The notes under the pieces were generated by a model that saw only the letters and a list, made by a program, of their open reading frames with translations, was not told the DNA's origin and made no database searches. The translations under genes were made by a program, and so were the position numbers. From Enterobacter sp. RHBSTW-00175 (GTDB taxonomy: Bacteria; Pseudomonadota; Gammaproteobacteria; Enterobacterales; Enterobacteriaceae), in NCBI RefSeq assembly GCF_013927005.1, contig NZ_CP055930.1:3162001-3226000 (forward strand): a stretch of DNA of 64,000 nucleotides, given 5' to 3'. Shown one piece after another: positions 1 to 7,799 of this stretch; the stretch's first letter is position 1, and the number at the start of each line of letters is the position of its first letter.

Positions 1-1131
1 GCCCGCGCCTGGTTGCAGTTTTCATTAGATCATCGTGAAAACCTGATGCTGCCGTTTAACTTCAGCATGGGGATCATGACAATTTTCATCTCGGTGGGTG
101 TGGCTGCAAGCCTGGCGCGTCACCACGGGCTGGACCCGTTGACCTCGGGAATGCTGTCCCTCATGGGCTTTTTACTGGTCGCTGCGCCCTTAAAAGATGG
201 CATGGTATCGACAGCTTATTTTTCAGGGCAGGGCATTTTCACTGCACTGCTGGTATCGATTTATACGACCGAACTGTATGCCTTCCTGCGTCGCAATAAT
301 ATTACCATCCGCCTGCCACCCGAAGTGCCGACCGGTGTCGCACGTTCCTTTGAGATTTTAATTCCGGTGCTGGCGGTGGTCCTGACATTGCACCCGCTTA
401 ATCTGTTTATAGAAGCACAACTTGGGATGATTATCCCCGAAGCAATTATGTCGCTGGTCAAACCGCTGGTTGCGGCGTCCGATACATTGCCTGCCATTCT
501 GCTTTCCGTTCTGGTGTGCCTGATATTATGGTTTGCAGGCATCCATGGTGCGCTGATAGTCACAGGCATCATGAATCCATTCTGGATGGCAAACCTCTCC
601 GTGAACCAGGCCGCGATGGCCGCAGGAACAGCGATTCCACACATCTATGTTCAGGGATTCTGGGATCACTATCTGCTGATTGGTGGTGTTGGCTCCACTC
701 TGCCTCTGGCACTTTTACTTATGCGCAGCAAAGCCGTGCATCTGCGCACCATCGGCCGCATGGGGGTTGTTCCCGGCCTGTTTAATATCAACGAACCGAT
801 TTTGTTCGGTGCGCCTGTGATTATGAACCCGCTGTTCTTCATCCCATTCGTACTGGTCCCTATGGTCAATGCAACGCTTGCCTGGTTTGCTCTGGACTTT
901 GGCCTGGTGGCGCGCGTGGTCTCAATGACACCGTGGACAACTCCAGCTCCCATTGGCGCATCGTGGGCAGCCAACTGGGCATTTAGTCCCGTTGTGATGT
1001 GTCTTATCTGCATGGTAACGGCGGTGGTTATGTATTATCCATTCCTTAAATCATATGAAAAACAGTTGCTTACAAAGGAGTCTGAGGAAAAATCAGAAAC
1101 CGGGCGTGTTGGCCAATCTGAAACTGCATAA
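1..1131 (+). CDS. PTS lactose/cellobiose-family EIIC permease, 5' end outside window
   Basis: Membrane permease of a phosphotransferase system for a beta-glucoside-type disaccharide. The reading frame is open from base 1, so the start lies before the window; by comparison with ChbC (about 450 residues) some 80 N-terminal residues are missing. A TTG at 13 is not a credible start. What remains is strongly hydrophobic with many membrane segments and the family motif NEPILFG in the substrate-binding loop, then a polar C-terminal tail. EIIA follows 23 bases later; no EIIB is visible and it is probably upstream. The exact sugar cannot be read from sequence. Confidence 0.9.
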   Translation, partial: ARAWLQFSLDHRENLMLPFNFSMGIMTIFISVGVAASLARHHGLDPLTSGMLSLMGFLLVAAPLKDGMVSTAYFSGQGIFTALLVSIYTTELYAFLRRNNITIRLPPEVPTGVARSFEILIPVLAVVLTLHPLNLFIEAQLGMIIPEAIMSLVKPLVAASDTLPAILLSVLVCLILWFAGIHGALIVTGIMNPFWMANLSVNQAAMAAGTAIPHIYVQGFWDHYLLIGGVGSTLPLALLLMRSKAVHLRTIGRMGVVPGLFNINEPILFGAPVIMNPLFFIPFVLVPMVNATLAWFALDFGLVARVVSMTPWTTPAPIGASWAANWAFSPVVMCLICMVTAVVMYYPFLKSYEKQLLTKESEEKSETGRVGQSETA

Positions 1132-1154
1132 ATCATTAAGAGTCAGAGGATGTT

Positions 1155-1460
1155 ATGGAATTAGAAGAACAAATCATGGGCATCATCATCAATGCCGGAC
1201 AGTCTCGTAGTCTGTGTTTCGAAGCGCTACACAGTGCTAAAGCCGGAGACTTTGCGGATGCCGATGAAAAGATGAAGCAGGCACAGCACTTCGCGCGTGA
1301 AGCGCACCTGGTGCAAACCCAGCTTATAGAGGCTGATGAGGGCGAAGGCAAAACCAAAATGACGCTGGTGATGGTACATGCCCAGGATCACCTGATGACC
1401 TCCATCCTCGCCAAAGAACTGGTGACTGAGCTTATTGATATCTACAGAACCCGTCATTGA
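1155..1460 (+). CDS. PTS lactose/cellobiose-family EIIA
   Basis: Small cytoplasmic phosphocarrier that passes phosphate from HPr to EIIB of the same PTS. The 101 residues match E. coli ChbA, with the signature VHAQDHLM. His75 aligns with the phosphorylated ChbA His89 and Asp78 with its metal ligand. It lacks ChbA's short N-terminal extension. An AGAGGA ribosome site precedes the ATG. It follows the EIIC gene by 23 bases, so the two are co-transcribed, and a strong terminator follows it. Confidence 0.93.
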   Translation: MELEEQIMGIIINAGQSRSLCFEALHSAKAGDFADADEKMKQAQHFAREAHLVQTQLIEADEGEGKTKMTLVMVHAQDHLMTSILAKELVTELIDIYRTRH

Positions 1461-1474
1461 GTGTTGTGTGACTT

Positions 1475-1502
1475 AAGAGAGGCATTGCCTCTCTTCTTTT
1501 TT
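1475..1502 (+). terminator. Rho-independent terminator after EIIA
   Basis: Perfect 9-bp stem (AAGAGAGGC / GCCTCTCTT) with a 3-base ATT loop, followed by CTTTTTT. It lies in the 55-base gap between EIIA and the ROK kinase, so downstream genes would be expressed by read-through or their own promoter. Confidence 0.85.
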
Positions 1503-1515
1503 CCGGAGAAGCACT

Positions 1516-2439
1516 ATGTTTCATCTTGGTCTGGATATTGGTGGTACAAAAATGGAGGCCGTCCTGCTTGATGCTAACGGTACCATTGTGTTGCGCGATC
1601 GCCGTCCAACGTATAAAGCCAGTTATCAGGGATTTCTCAATAACCTGACGGAGTTAATCAACGATATTCGTGCCGCGACGCAGCGCGACTTTACCGTTGG
1701 CCTGGGTTTACCGGGAGCGCTCGATCCGCTGAGCGAATTAATCAAAAACTGTAACTGCCTGGTGCTCAACGGCGAAAATTTAAAACGCGACCTGGCGGAA
1801 CGGCTTAATCAACCTGTTTTTATGGCCAATGATGCTGATTGTTTTACCTTATCTGAGGCCGTCGATGGTGCAGGAAAAGGATACTGTACGGTGTTTGGCG
1901 TCATTGTCGGCACGGGGTGTGGCGGCGGGGTTGTCGTGAACGGACAACTCCTGAATGGACCCAATGCTATTGCCGGTGAATGGGGGCACAATCCTCTTCC
2001 CGGCTGGCGCGCAGAGCAGGATGGCCCAGTGGAATCCTGCTACTGCCAGCAAGAAAACTGCATAGAAAGCTTTATTTCAGGAACCGGCTTCAGTCGTCGT
2101 TACAACGCCCGTAAGGGGACCGCATTGAGTACTGAGGCCATAATGGTTGCGGCACAAGATGGTGAGCCCTGCGCGGTGGCGCATTATCATCACTTTATTG
2201 ATGCGTTTGCCCGTAGTATTGCTGGTGTAATCAACACACTCGACCCTCATGTCATCGTACTTGGTGGTGGGTTATCGAACGTGGACAGCATATACCGGGA
2301 TCTTCCCGAAGCCGTTGGAAAGTACATTTTTTCGACGAGTTGTCGAACTGCCATCGTTAAAGCCAAATTTGGCGATGCCAGCGGAGTTCGCGGTGCGGCG
2401 TGGTTGCCTCTTCGGGCCACAGGTAACTCATCCAGCTGA
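1516..2439 (+). CDS. ROK-family sugar kinase (Mak-like)
   Basis: ATP-dependent hexose kinase of the ROK family. The 307 residues show the N-terminal phosphate-binding motif LDIGGTK (6-12), the catalytic motif ANDAD with Asp106, GTGCGGG near 132-138, and the zinc site made of His158 (GEWGHNPLP) and CYCxxxxC (Cys175, 177, 182). These motifs are almost the same as in mak at 53348-54253, so fructose/mannose/glucose are the likely substrates. In this PTS locus it may phosphorylate free hexose left after hydrolysis of the disaccharide phosphate (inference). A CCGGAGA ribosome site precedes the ATG. A terminator upstream may lower its expression relative to the PTS genes. Confidence 0.9.
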   Translation: MFHLGLDIGGTKMEAVLLDANGTIVLRDRRPTYKASYQGFLNNLTELINDIRAATQRDFTVGLGLPGALDPLSELIKNCNCLVLNGENLKRDLAERLNQPVFMANDADCFTLSEAVDGAGKGYCTVFGVIVGTGCGGGVVVNGQLLNGPNAIAGEWGHNPLPGWRAEQDGPVESCYCQQENCIESFISGTGFSRRYNARKGTALSTEAIMVAAQDGEPCAVAHYHHFIDAFARSIAGVINTLDPHVIVLGGGLSNVDSIYRDLPEAVGKYIFSTSCRTAIVKAKFGDASGVRGAAWLPLRATGNSSS

Positions 2440-2497
2440 CTAATTCCTGCCCGTATTTATGTTACTATAGGGAGAAAATAGCTATACAGACGACACC

Positions 2498-3463
2498 ATG
2501 ACAACCATTGACGACGTTTCAAAATTAGCCAATGTTTCCCGGGCTACCGTTTCCCGTGTGTTGACCGGGACACGTGGCGTTCGTGAAGAAAGCCGCGAGG
2601 CAGTTTTACGGGCGGTAGAAGAACTCAACTACCGTCCCAGTTTTGCTGCGCAAAATCTGGCGAGCAATACGTCAAATCAGGTCGGTATGGTACTTCCCGC
2701 ACATGAAGCCGATTTTAGCGCAACCCTGTTGCCGCGGTTGTCGATTGCAGTTAAATCACTCAATAAGTCTCTTATCATTCAATATGTTAACGATGCGTCT
2801 GAGCAAAAGGCTGCCATTGAAAGTCTTCAGCATCAATGTGTAGCTGTCGTAACCCTGGGCAAATGCGGCAGTGAAGTTGCCAGCAATGTGATCTCGTTTG
2901 ATGACTTTTCCACAACAGGCAGCGTTAACCAGGGCTACAACTATGCGTTTGCCACAGAAAGTGCCTGTCGATACATGCTGGGAAAAGGGCATCGTAATAT
3001 TGCTCTGCTGATGGAAACTGAAGATGATGTTGCCAGCAAGCAGATGCTGGAGGGGTATCGTAGCGTTTTACAGAATTACTCTCTGCCGTTTAATCGCCAG
3101 TTACTCGTGATGGCGAACAACAATATTGAGCAGGCACTGCTTACGTTGATTAATAGCTTTACGAAGTACACGGCAATCATTGCCAAACGTGACAGATATG
3201 CCGCTGAAGCAATGCGTTTGCTACGTGATTTTAATATTGCCATACCTCAGGAAGTATCACTTGTGAGTCTTGAGGATTCACCGATGGCATCCTTGCTTTA
3301 TCCACCGTTGACCTGTATTGCCTACCCCGTAGAGCAGTTGCTTGAAGAGTGCGTTAAACGTATTAAATCGCTCATTGATGGACATTCTGTTTTTGCACCA
3401 GAAGGGCGCACGTTAACCGGCCGGCTCGTAGTCAGGTCGTCGGTATCAGATGTGGTGACTTGA
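2498..3463 (+). CDS. LacI-family transcriptional regulator
   Basis: DNA-binding regulator of 321 residues with the LacI helix-turn-helix and hinge at residues 1-60 (VSRATVSRVL, then YRPSFAAQNLAS), followed by a periplasmic-binding-protein-like effector domain. It lies 58 bases after the ROK kinase on the same strand and is the obvious candidate repressor of this PTS/kinase locus. The ribosome site is weak. The upstream stretch contains a possible -10 (TACTAT, 2464-2469), so it may have its own promoter. Effector unknown. Confidence 0.9.
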   Translation: MTTIDDVSKLANVSRATVSRVLTGTRGVREESREAVLRAVEELNYRPSFAAQNLASNTSNQVGMVLPAHEADFSATLLPRLSIAVKSLNKSLIIQYVNDASEQKAAIESLQHQCVAVVTLGKCGSEVASNVISFDDFSTTGSVNQGYNYAFATESACRYMLGKGHRNIALLMETEDDVASKQMLEGYRSVLQNYSLPFNRQLLVMANNNIEQALLTLINSFTKYTAIIAKRDRYAAEAMRLLRDFNIAIPQEVSLVSLEDSPMASLLYPPLTCIAYPVEQLLEECVKRIKSLIDGHSVFAPEGRTLTGRLVVRSSVSDVVT

Positions 3464-3541
3464 GGGAATGACTCCCTGTCACCCCCTCCTCACTGATGAG
3501 CACATTACAATGTCAGGGCTAGTCTTCGCACATCGCCACCG

Positions 3542-3574
3542 GGCTGATTAAGGTCAACGATCGCGGTGGTATGG
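3542..3574 (+). promoter_or_regulatory. Degenerate JUMPstart-like leader
   Basis: GGCTGATTAAGG (3542-3553) followed by GCGGTGGTATGG (3563-3574) resembles the JUMPstart core (AGCTGTTAAG, then the ops element GGCGGTAGCGTG) found in leaders of enterobacterial surface-polysaccharide operons. It sits about 140 bases before the glycan gene at 3716. The ops core has several mismatches, so RfaH recruitment is doubtful. Alternative: chance similarity. Confidence 0.3.
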
Positions 3575-3715
3575 TCTAATCGCTTGTATCTTACATCCCG
3601 ACATCCATTTTTACTATTGGACAAAAAATGAACTAACGGCTACGTTTTAAACTGGCTGTTAATGTTGGCGTATAAGAACCACCTATTGCTAAACGGATAA
3701 AAGGTGCAGGCGCGA

Positions 3716-4651
3716 ATGCGAGCTAAAACAAAACGATTGATTAAATCCCTTTTTTTCCATGAAACCTGGGATATTTTGATTGCCAAAAATAACCGTTCCC
3801 ACGCATTCCCTGCTAATACTCTGGACATTCTAGGTCATACCCAGACTAAACAGCTTAAAAGGAAATATACGTTTCAGGCCGATCCTTTCATTATAGAAAA
3901 AGACGATAAAGTTTACGTTTTTTATGAAGCAATGAACTTTCGGGATTCGCAGGGAACATTACGCTGCCGGATACTGAATGCCGAACTGGATGAGCTTGAA
4001 GATGTAAAACTTGAAGGTTTCGATAACATTAAGTGCCATTTATCATTTCCTTTTTTATATCAGAGTGATGATAAGCTTTTTATGATCCCTGAATCATCAG
4101 AAAGAAAAGACGTTATTTTATTCGAGTCCACGGATTTCCCTGTGCGCTGGCGTCAGGTCAAAGTCCTAATCTCTGATATCGCCTTAACGGATAACATTCT
4201 TTTTGAATTGAATGGGGTTTTGTATCTGGCATCCACCACGATGAATGATGAGCTGGTTATCCATACAGCCAATGATATTATGGGACCGTGGCAGAAAATA
4301 ACCCCAGAGCTACACATTTCTAATCCGTATCATCGTGGGGCAGGCGCACCTTGCAGGGTAAATGGTAAAACGTACTTCTTTACTCAGGAGTGCACGCCGG
4401 AAAGCTATGGTAAGTCCATTTATATAAAAGAGTTAATTACTCTTGATGCTACCCGCTTTGTTGAAGAACTCATTGAGCAGATACATTCTGGCATCAATCA
4501 AAGCGATGGCGTTCATACGTTGAACTTCACGGATAACTATATTGTTTATGATAGTAAGGTTAATAAATTCAGTCTGTTTTCGGCGCTAAAAAAAGTGAAT
4601 TATAAATTGATGGTTAAATACAGAAAAAACGCGCTTGCAGGGGGGCATTAA
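3716..4651 (+). CDS. GINT1-N-type beta-propeller protein of a glycan locus
   Basis: About 311 residues, rich in beta-strand-like segments with DPF, PES and GGAGAP blocks. This resembles the five-bladed glycosidase-like domain found at the N-terminus of glucosamine inositolphosphorylceramide transferase 1 and in many bacterial polysaccharide loci. I recognise the fold family with moderate confidence and cannot assign a reaction. The ATG at 3716 is chosen because AAAAGGTG lies 9 bases upstream; a GTG at 3704 would add four residues. The gene is visibly AT-richer than its surroundings, which suggests acquisition by transfer. galE follows 70 bases later on the same strand. Confidence 0.7.
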   Translation: MRAKTKRLIKSLFFHETWDILIAKNNRSHAFPANTLDILGHTQTKQLKRKYTFQADPFIIEKDDKVYVFYEAMNFRDSQGTLRCRILNAELDELEDVKLEGFDNIKCHLSFPFLYQSDDKLFMIPESSERKDVILFESTDFPVRWRQVKVLISDIALTDNILFELNGVLYLASTTMNDELVIHTANDIMGPWQKITPELHISNPYHRGAGAPCRVNGKTYFFTQECTPESYGKSIYIKELITLDATRFVEELIEQIHSGINQSDGVHTLNFTDNYIVYDSKVNKFSLFSALKKVNYKLMVKYRKNALAGGH

Positions 4652-4721
4652 TTACAATCTGTTAATGACAGTAGCATTGGTAAATCAATAGTTGTTTACA
4701 CCAAATATATTTGGAGATTGT

Positions 4722-5738
4722 ATGGCAATTCTTGTTACTGGTGGAGCTGGCTACATTGGTTCACATACCGTTTTAACTCTCCTGGAGAGAGGTGATGACG
4801 TCGTTGTTATCGATAACCTCTCGAATTCTTCACAAAAATCGCTGGACCGGGTCGCAGAGCTTACCGGGAAAAAGCCTGTGGTTTACATTGATAACATACT
4901 GAACAGAGATGTTCTGAAAACCATATTCTCCAGCCATAACATCACCGATGTTATTCATTTTGCTGGATTAAAATCGGTTGCCGAGTCAATCAAAGAACCA
5001 CTTGCCTATTATGAAAATAATGTCACGGGTACCCAGATTTTACTCAATGAAATGTTAGCGTCCGGGGTGAAGCACTTTATCTTCAGTTCCTCCGCTACGG
5101 TGTACGGTAACCCGGAAAAAATTCCGTTAAGCGAGCAATCCCGGACAGGCGGCTGCACCAATCCGTACGGCACGTCAAAATTGATGGTTGAAAAGATTCT
5201 GGCGGATTTCTCACGCGCACAGCCGCAGCTCCGCATCACCTGTTTGCGTTATTTTAACCCTGTTGGCGCGCATCCATCAGGCAGAATTGGCGAAGATCCT
5301 GGTGGTATTCCTAACAACCTGGTCCCTTATATTTCCCAGGTGGCGATTGGGAAGCTGGGGAGCGTGTCGGTGTACGGCAATGACTATCCAACCCCCGACG
5401 GTACAGGCGTGCGTGATTACATTCATGTGATGGATCTGGCAACCGGGCATTTAGCGGCGCTGGATTCCGTGGATAAAGGTGCGGCATATAAGATCATTAA
5501 TCTCGGTACCGGTATCGGTTATTCCGTTATTAATCTTATTGAAGCCTTTGAAAAAGCGTCACAAAAGAAGATCAGCTATAAGATTGTCGGAAGAAGGCCT
5601 GGGGATATTGCTGAGTGTTGGTCTGACCCGTCTCTGGCACGTAAAGAGCTGGGTTGGGTGGCGACCCACAATCTTGATGAGATGATGCGTGATACGTGGA
5701 ACTGGCAAAAAAATAATCCTGATGGCTATAAAGTGTAA
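4722..5738 (+). CDS. galE: UDP-glucose 4-epimerase
   Basis: Interconverts UDP-glucose and UDP-galactose with bound NAD. The 338 residues equal E. coli GalE in length and show the Rossmann motif GGAGYIG, catalytic Ser124 and the Tyr149-xxx-Lys153 pair (NPYGTSK). The start at 4722 is set by TTGGAG just upstream; the frame is open for ten more codons but GalE begins MAILVTGG. It is not next to galTKM, so it is probably a second, locus-specific copy supplying UDP-galactose to surface glycan synthesis together with the flanking glycan genes (inference). Confidence 0.95.
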   Translation: MAILVTGGAGYIGSHTVLTLLERGDDVVVIDNLSNSSQKSLDRVAELTGKKPVVYIDNILNRDVLKTIFSSHNITDVIHFAGLKSVAESIKEPLAYYENNVTGTQILLNEMLASGVKHFIFSSSATVYGNPEKIPLSEQSRTGGCTNPYGTSKLMVEKILADFSRAQPQLRITCLRYFNPVGAHPSGRIGEDPGGIPNNLVPYISQVAIGKLGSVSVYGNDYPTPDGTGVRDYIHVMDLATGHLAALDSVDKGAAYKIINLGTGIGYSVINLIEAFEKASQKKISYKIVGRRPGDIAECWSDPSLARKELGWVATHNLDEMMRDTWNWQKNNPDGYKV

Positions 5739-5741
5739 TGC

Positions 5742-5782
5742 TTAGCAGCAAGGCGTCCGATTTCCTGGTTCCTTGCTGCTAA
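5742..5782. terminator. Hairpin between convergent galE and GT4 genes
   Basis: Perfect 12-bp stem (TTAGCAGCAAGG / CCTTGCTGCTAA) with a 17-base loop between two convergent genes. It can fold on either strand. The T-run is weak on both, so it is a probable rather than a certain terminator. Confidence 0.6.
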
Positions 5783-5812
5783 AATTCACCGCAACGTGCA
5801 CCACAGGTCTGC

Positions 5813-7084
5813 TCATACCAGTGGTCTTTCAGAGTTGTTCGCGAGTACCAGTCTGCCAGGTCTAAAATCAGGCTGCGGGCTGCTCAGAAGTTCTGTATAC
5901 AACGTCATTAAGGAATCCATGTGCTTGTTCAGTGAGTACACCTCACTCAAACGCGTGCGTCCCTGTAAGCCCATAATCCGCGCTTTCTCCTGGCAATCAG
6001 CCAGCGTATCCATCGCATTCGCCAGATCTTGCGCATTGCCAGGTTCAAATAAGATCCCTTCAATTCCGTCGCGAATTTGCTCCGGGATCCCGCCGATACG
6101 CGACCCAATCACCGGCTTACCCAAAGACATCGCTTCTAGCACCGCCATCGAGCAGTTTTCATTGCATTCCGATGGGAGGATAACTGCCCGGGCCCGCTGG
6201 ATAAGCGAATTGAGCGCATCACCTTGTTGGACATACCCTAAAAACTCAGCCTCCGGGTACTGGGCAACCAGTTCGTCATACAACGGGCCATTGCCCACGA
6301 TTTTCAGCGGGGTCTTATTCTTCATTTTCTGATGCGCTGCCAGCAGTGTTGCCACGCCTTTTTCATGACTCAGGCGCCCAAAGTACAGCATATAGCCGTC
6401 ATCGTTCACCTCTTCAACGGGATGGCTGTCATCCACGCCATTCACGATCACATCAATACGCGAATGAGGCAACGTACGCAGTAACACGTCGCGTAAGAAG
6501 GCGCTTGGAGAAACAATCACATCCAGAGCCTGGTAATTTTGGGCAATATATTGCCATGTCGCCTCTAACGAGAGCAGTAAGCTCTTTGAGGCCGAACCAC
6601 CCTGGCATTTATACTTAAAAGCGTTGAATACTGACCCGGTGATACAGGCATCACACACCTTCCCTTCGCGCAGCATGGAGTACGCAGGGCACACAATCTT
6701 ATAGTCGTGCGCGGTCAGGACCGTCTTGCAGCCAAAATTGCGCGCCACTTTGATAAGCGACGGTGTCATCTGGTGATAAATGTTGTGGAAGTGGACGATG
6801 TCCGGGCGCTCTTTTTCCAGAAGCGCCTGCATTTTTTTACAGGCCCGGCTGTTGTGAATAAAATTCACCGCCGTTTTGAGCCCCCCGATCAGATTACCCT
6901 CCTGATGGTAATCGACATTGTTGATGAAATAATCCGCATAATCAGAGCGGATATTTTTTTCATGCTGCATGGAAAAATCAATCACCTGGACACCAGCCTG
7001 TTTCAGCATGGTGCGCTCCTGAAAATAAACGGTTTCCGCGCCGCCTTTGATAAAAAAGAACTTATTCACTAATAAAATTTTCAT
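5813..7084 (-). CDS. Glycosyltransferase family 4 protein
   Basis: Cytoplasmic GT-B retaining glycosyltransferase of 423 residues. It starts MKILLVNKFFFIKGGAE, with the N-terminal acceptor-domain glycine motif. The C-terminal half has LYFGRLSHEKGV and the GT4 nucleotide-sugar motif E-x7-E in SECNENCSMAVLEAMSLGKPV. Donor and acceptor cannot be predicted. It is convergent with galE, and the nearby epimerase and propeller protein point to an exopolysaccharide, capsule or LPS side-chain role. Its leader carries a JUMPstart-like sequence. Confidence 0.9.
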   Translation of the reverse strand: MKILLVNKFFFIKGGAETVYFQERTMLKQAGVQVIDFSMQHEKNIRSDYADYFINNVDYHQEGNLIGGLKTAVNFIHNSRACKKMQALLEKERPDIVHFHNIYHQMTPSLIKVARNFGCKTVLTAHDYKIVCPAYSMLREGKVCDACITGSVFNAFKYKCQGGSASKSLLLSLEATWQYIAQNYQALDVIVSPSAFLRDVLLRTLPHSRIDVIVNGVDDSHPVEEVNDDGYMLYFGRLSHEKGVATLLAAHQKMKNKTPLKIVGNGPLYDELVAQYPEAEFLGYVQQGDALNSLIQRARAVILPSECNENCSMAVLEAMSLGKPVIGSRIGGIPEQIRDGIEGILFEPGNAQDLANAMDTLADCQEKARIMGLQGRTRLSEVYSLNKHMDSLMTLYTELLSSPQPDFRPGRLVLANNSERPLV

Positions 7085-7166
7085 TGCGCTTGCCTTGATT
7101 GTTCGTAAACAATTTTATTGTTTTGTGGACTCAGCGGATCGTGTACAGGATATATCACCCTTTTAA

Positions 7167-7205
7167 CACGTCGCCCCAGAAAGTACAGCTAAGTCATACG
7201 CTCTG
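7167..7205 (-). promoter_or_regulatory. JUMPstart-like leader of the GT4 gene
   Basis: Read on the minus strand, CAG and GC are followed by TAGCTGT, then exactly 7 bases, then GGGGCG and CGTG. The spacing matches the JUMPstart consensus (TAGCTGT-N7-GGGGCGGTAGCGTG), but 3 to 4 bases of the ops core are missing. An 8-bp inverted repeat (GTACAGCT 7183-7190, AGCTGTAC 7208-7215) overlaps it. It lies about 85-120 bases before the GT4 start, the usual place for such leaders. Confidence 0.42.
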
Positions 7206-7730
7206 TAAGCTGTACGACAACGACCGATTCTGAATTATTTCAACCACATAAATACAAGTAATGGCAAAAGTGCGATATCGAAAATCTCAATGTAAAGTTA
7301 TATTATCAATGAACATTCACGATAAATGGTTCGAAAAAAATCCATTTGATTTCTATATATTCATTGAACAGGTATACAACATCGATGTAATCATCAGTAT
7401 CCGTCTGTTCAAACGGCTATGCTTCCAGTGTATAAATAATAATCAACATACCAATAACAGCAGGCTTACACAACAGTATACGCAAAGAAGCGGGATCTTT
7501 TTTGTAATGATGCAATGTAAAAATATATCTAATTTGGTAGGGGTGAGGGTTCATAATGAAAATGTATTAGTGCCTAACCTGCTTATCATACTTTTTTTGC
7601 CCCTTAATTAAGACTGTCTGCATATAAGCCTACTGTTATAAAAAATATCTACGTTTGAAAATAACACTTTCAGGTGATTGACAATTTATGGCGATAAAGA
7701 TGACTGCGTACCTTTAATTTATAGATAAAA

Positions 7731-7757
7731 CAGCCCCATTCATTGCAAATGGAGCTG
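7731..7757 (-). terminator. Terminator of the WYL/membrane-protein operon
   Basis: On the minus strand CAGCTCCATT and AATGGGGCTG form a 10-bp stem with one G-U pair and a 7-base loop, followed by TTTTATC. It lies 43 bases beyond the stop of the last gene of the operon. Confidence 0.65.
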
Positions 7758-7799
7758 CTTTAATTTTTAGTATTCTGATTTAACACCTTTATCCCGGCA

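Larger units (their letters stand above)
7085..7799. other. AT-rich gene-poor interval
   Basis: 715 bases without a convincing gene. From the left it holds the GT4 leader with a JUMPstart-like motif and an 8-bp inverted repeat, then about 450 bases of strongly AT-rich DNA, then a terminator hairpin for the operon transcribed from the right. A 116-codon open frame (7261-7611, plus) has no ribosome site and unusual composition, and I do not accept it as a gene. The AT content suggests a junction of horizontally acquired segments. Confidence 0.5.

Noticed and set aside
7261..7611. 116-codon open frame in AT-rich DNA
   Set aside because: No ribosome site, no recognisable family, composition follows the AT-rich background, and the frame starts in the GT4 leader region.
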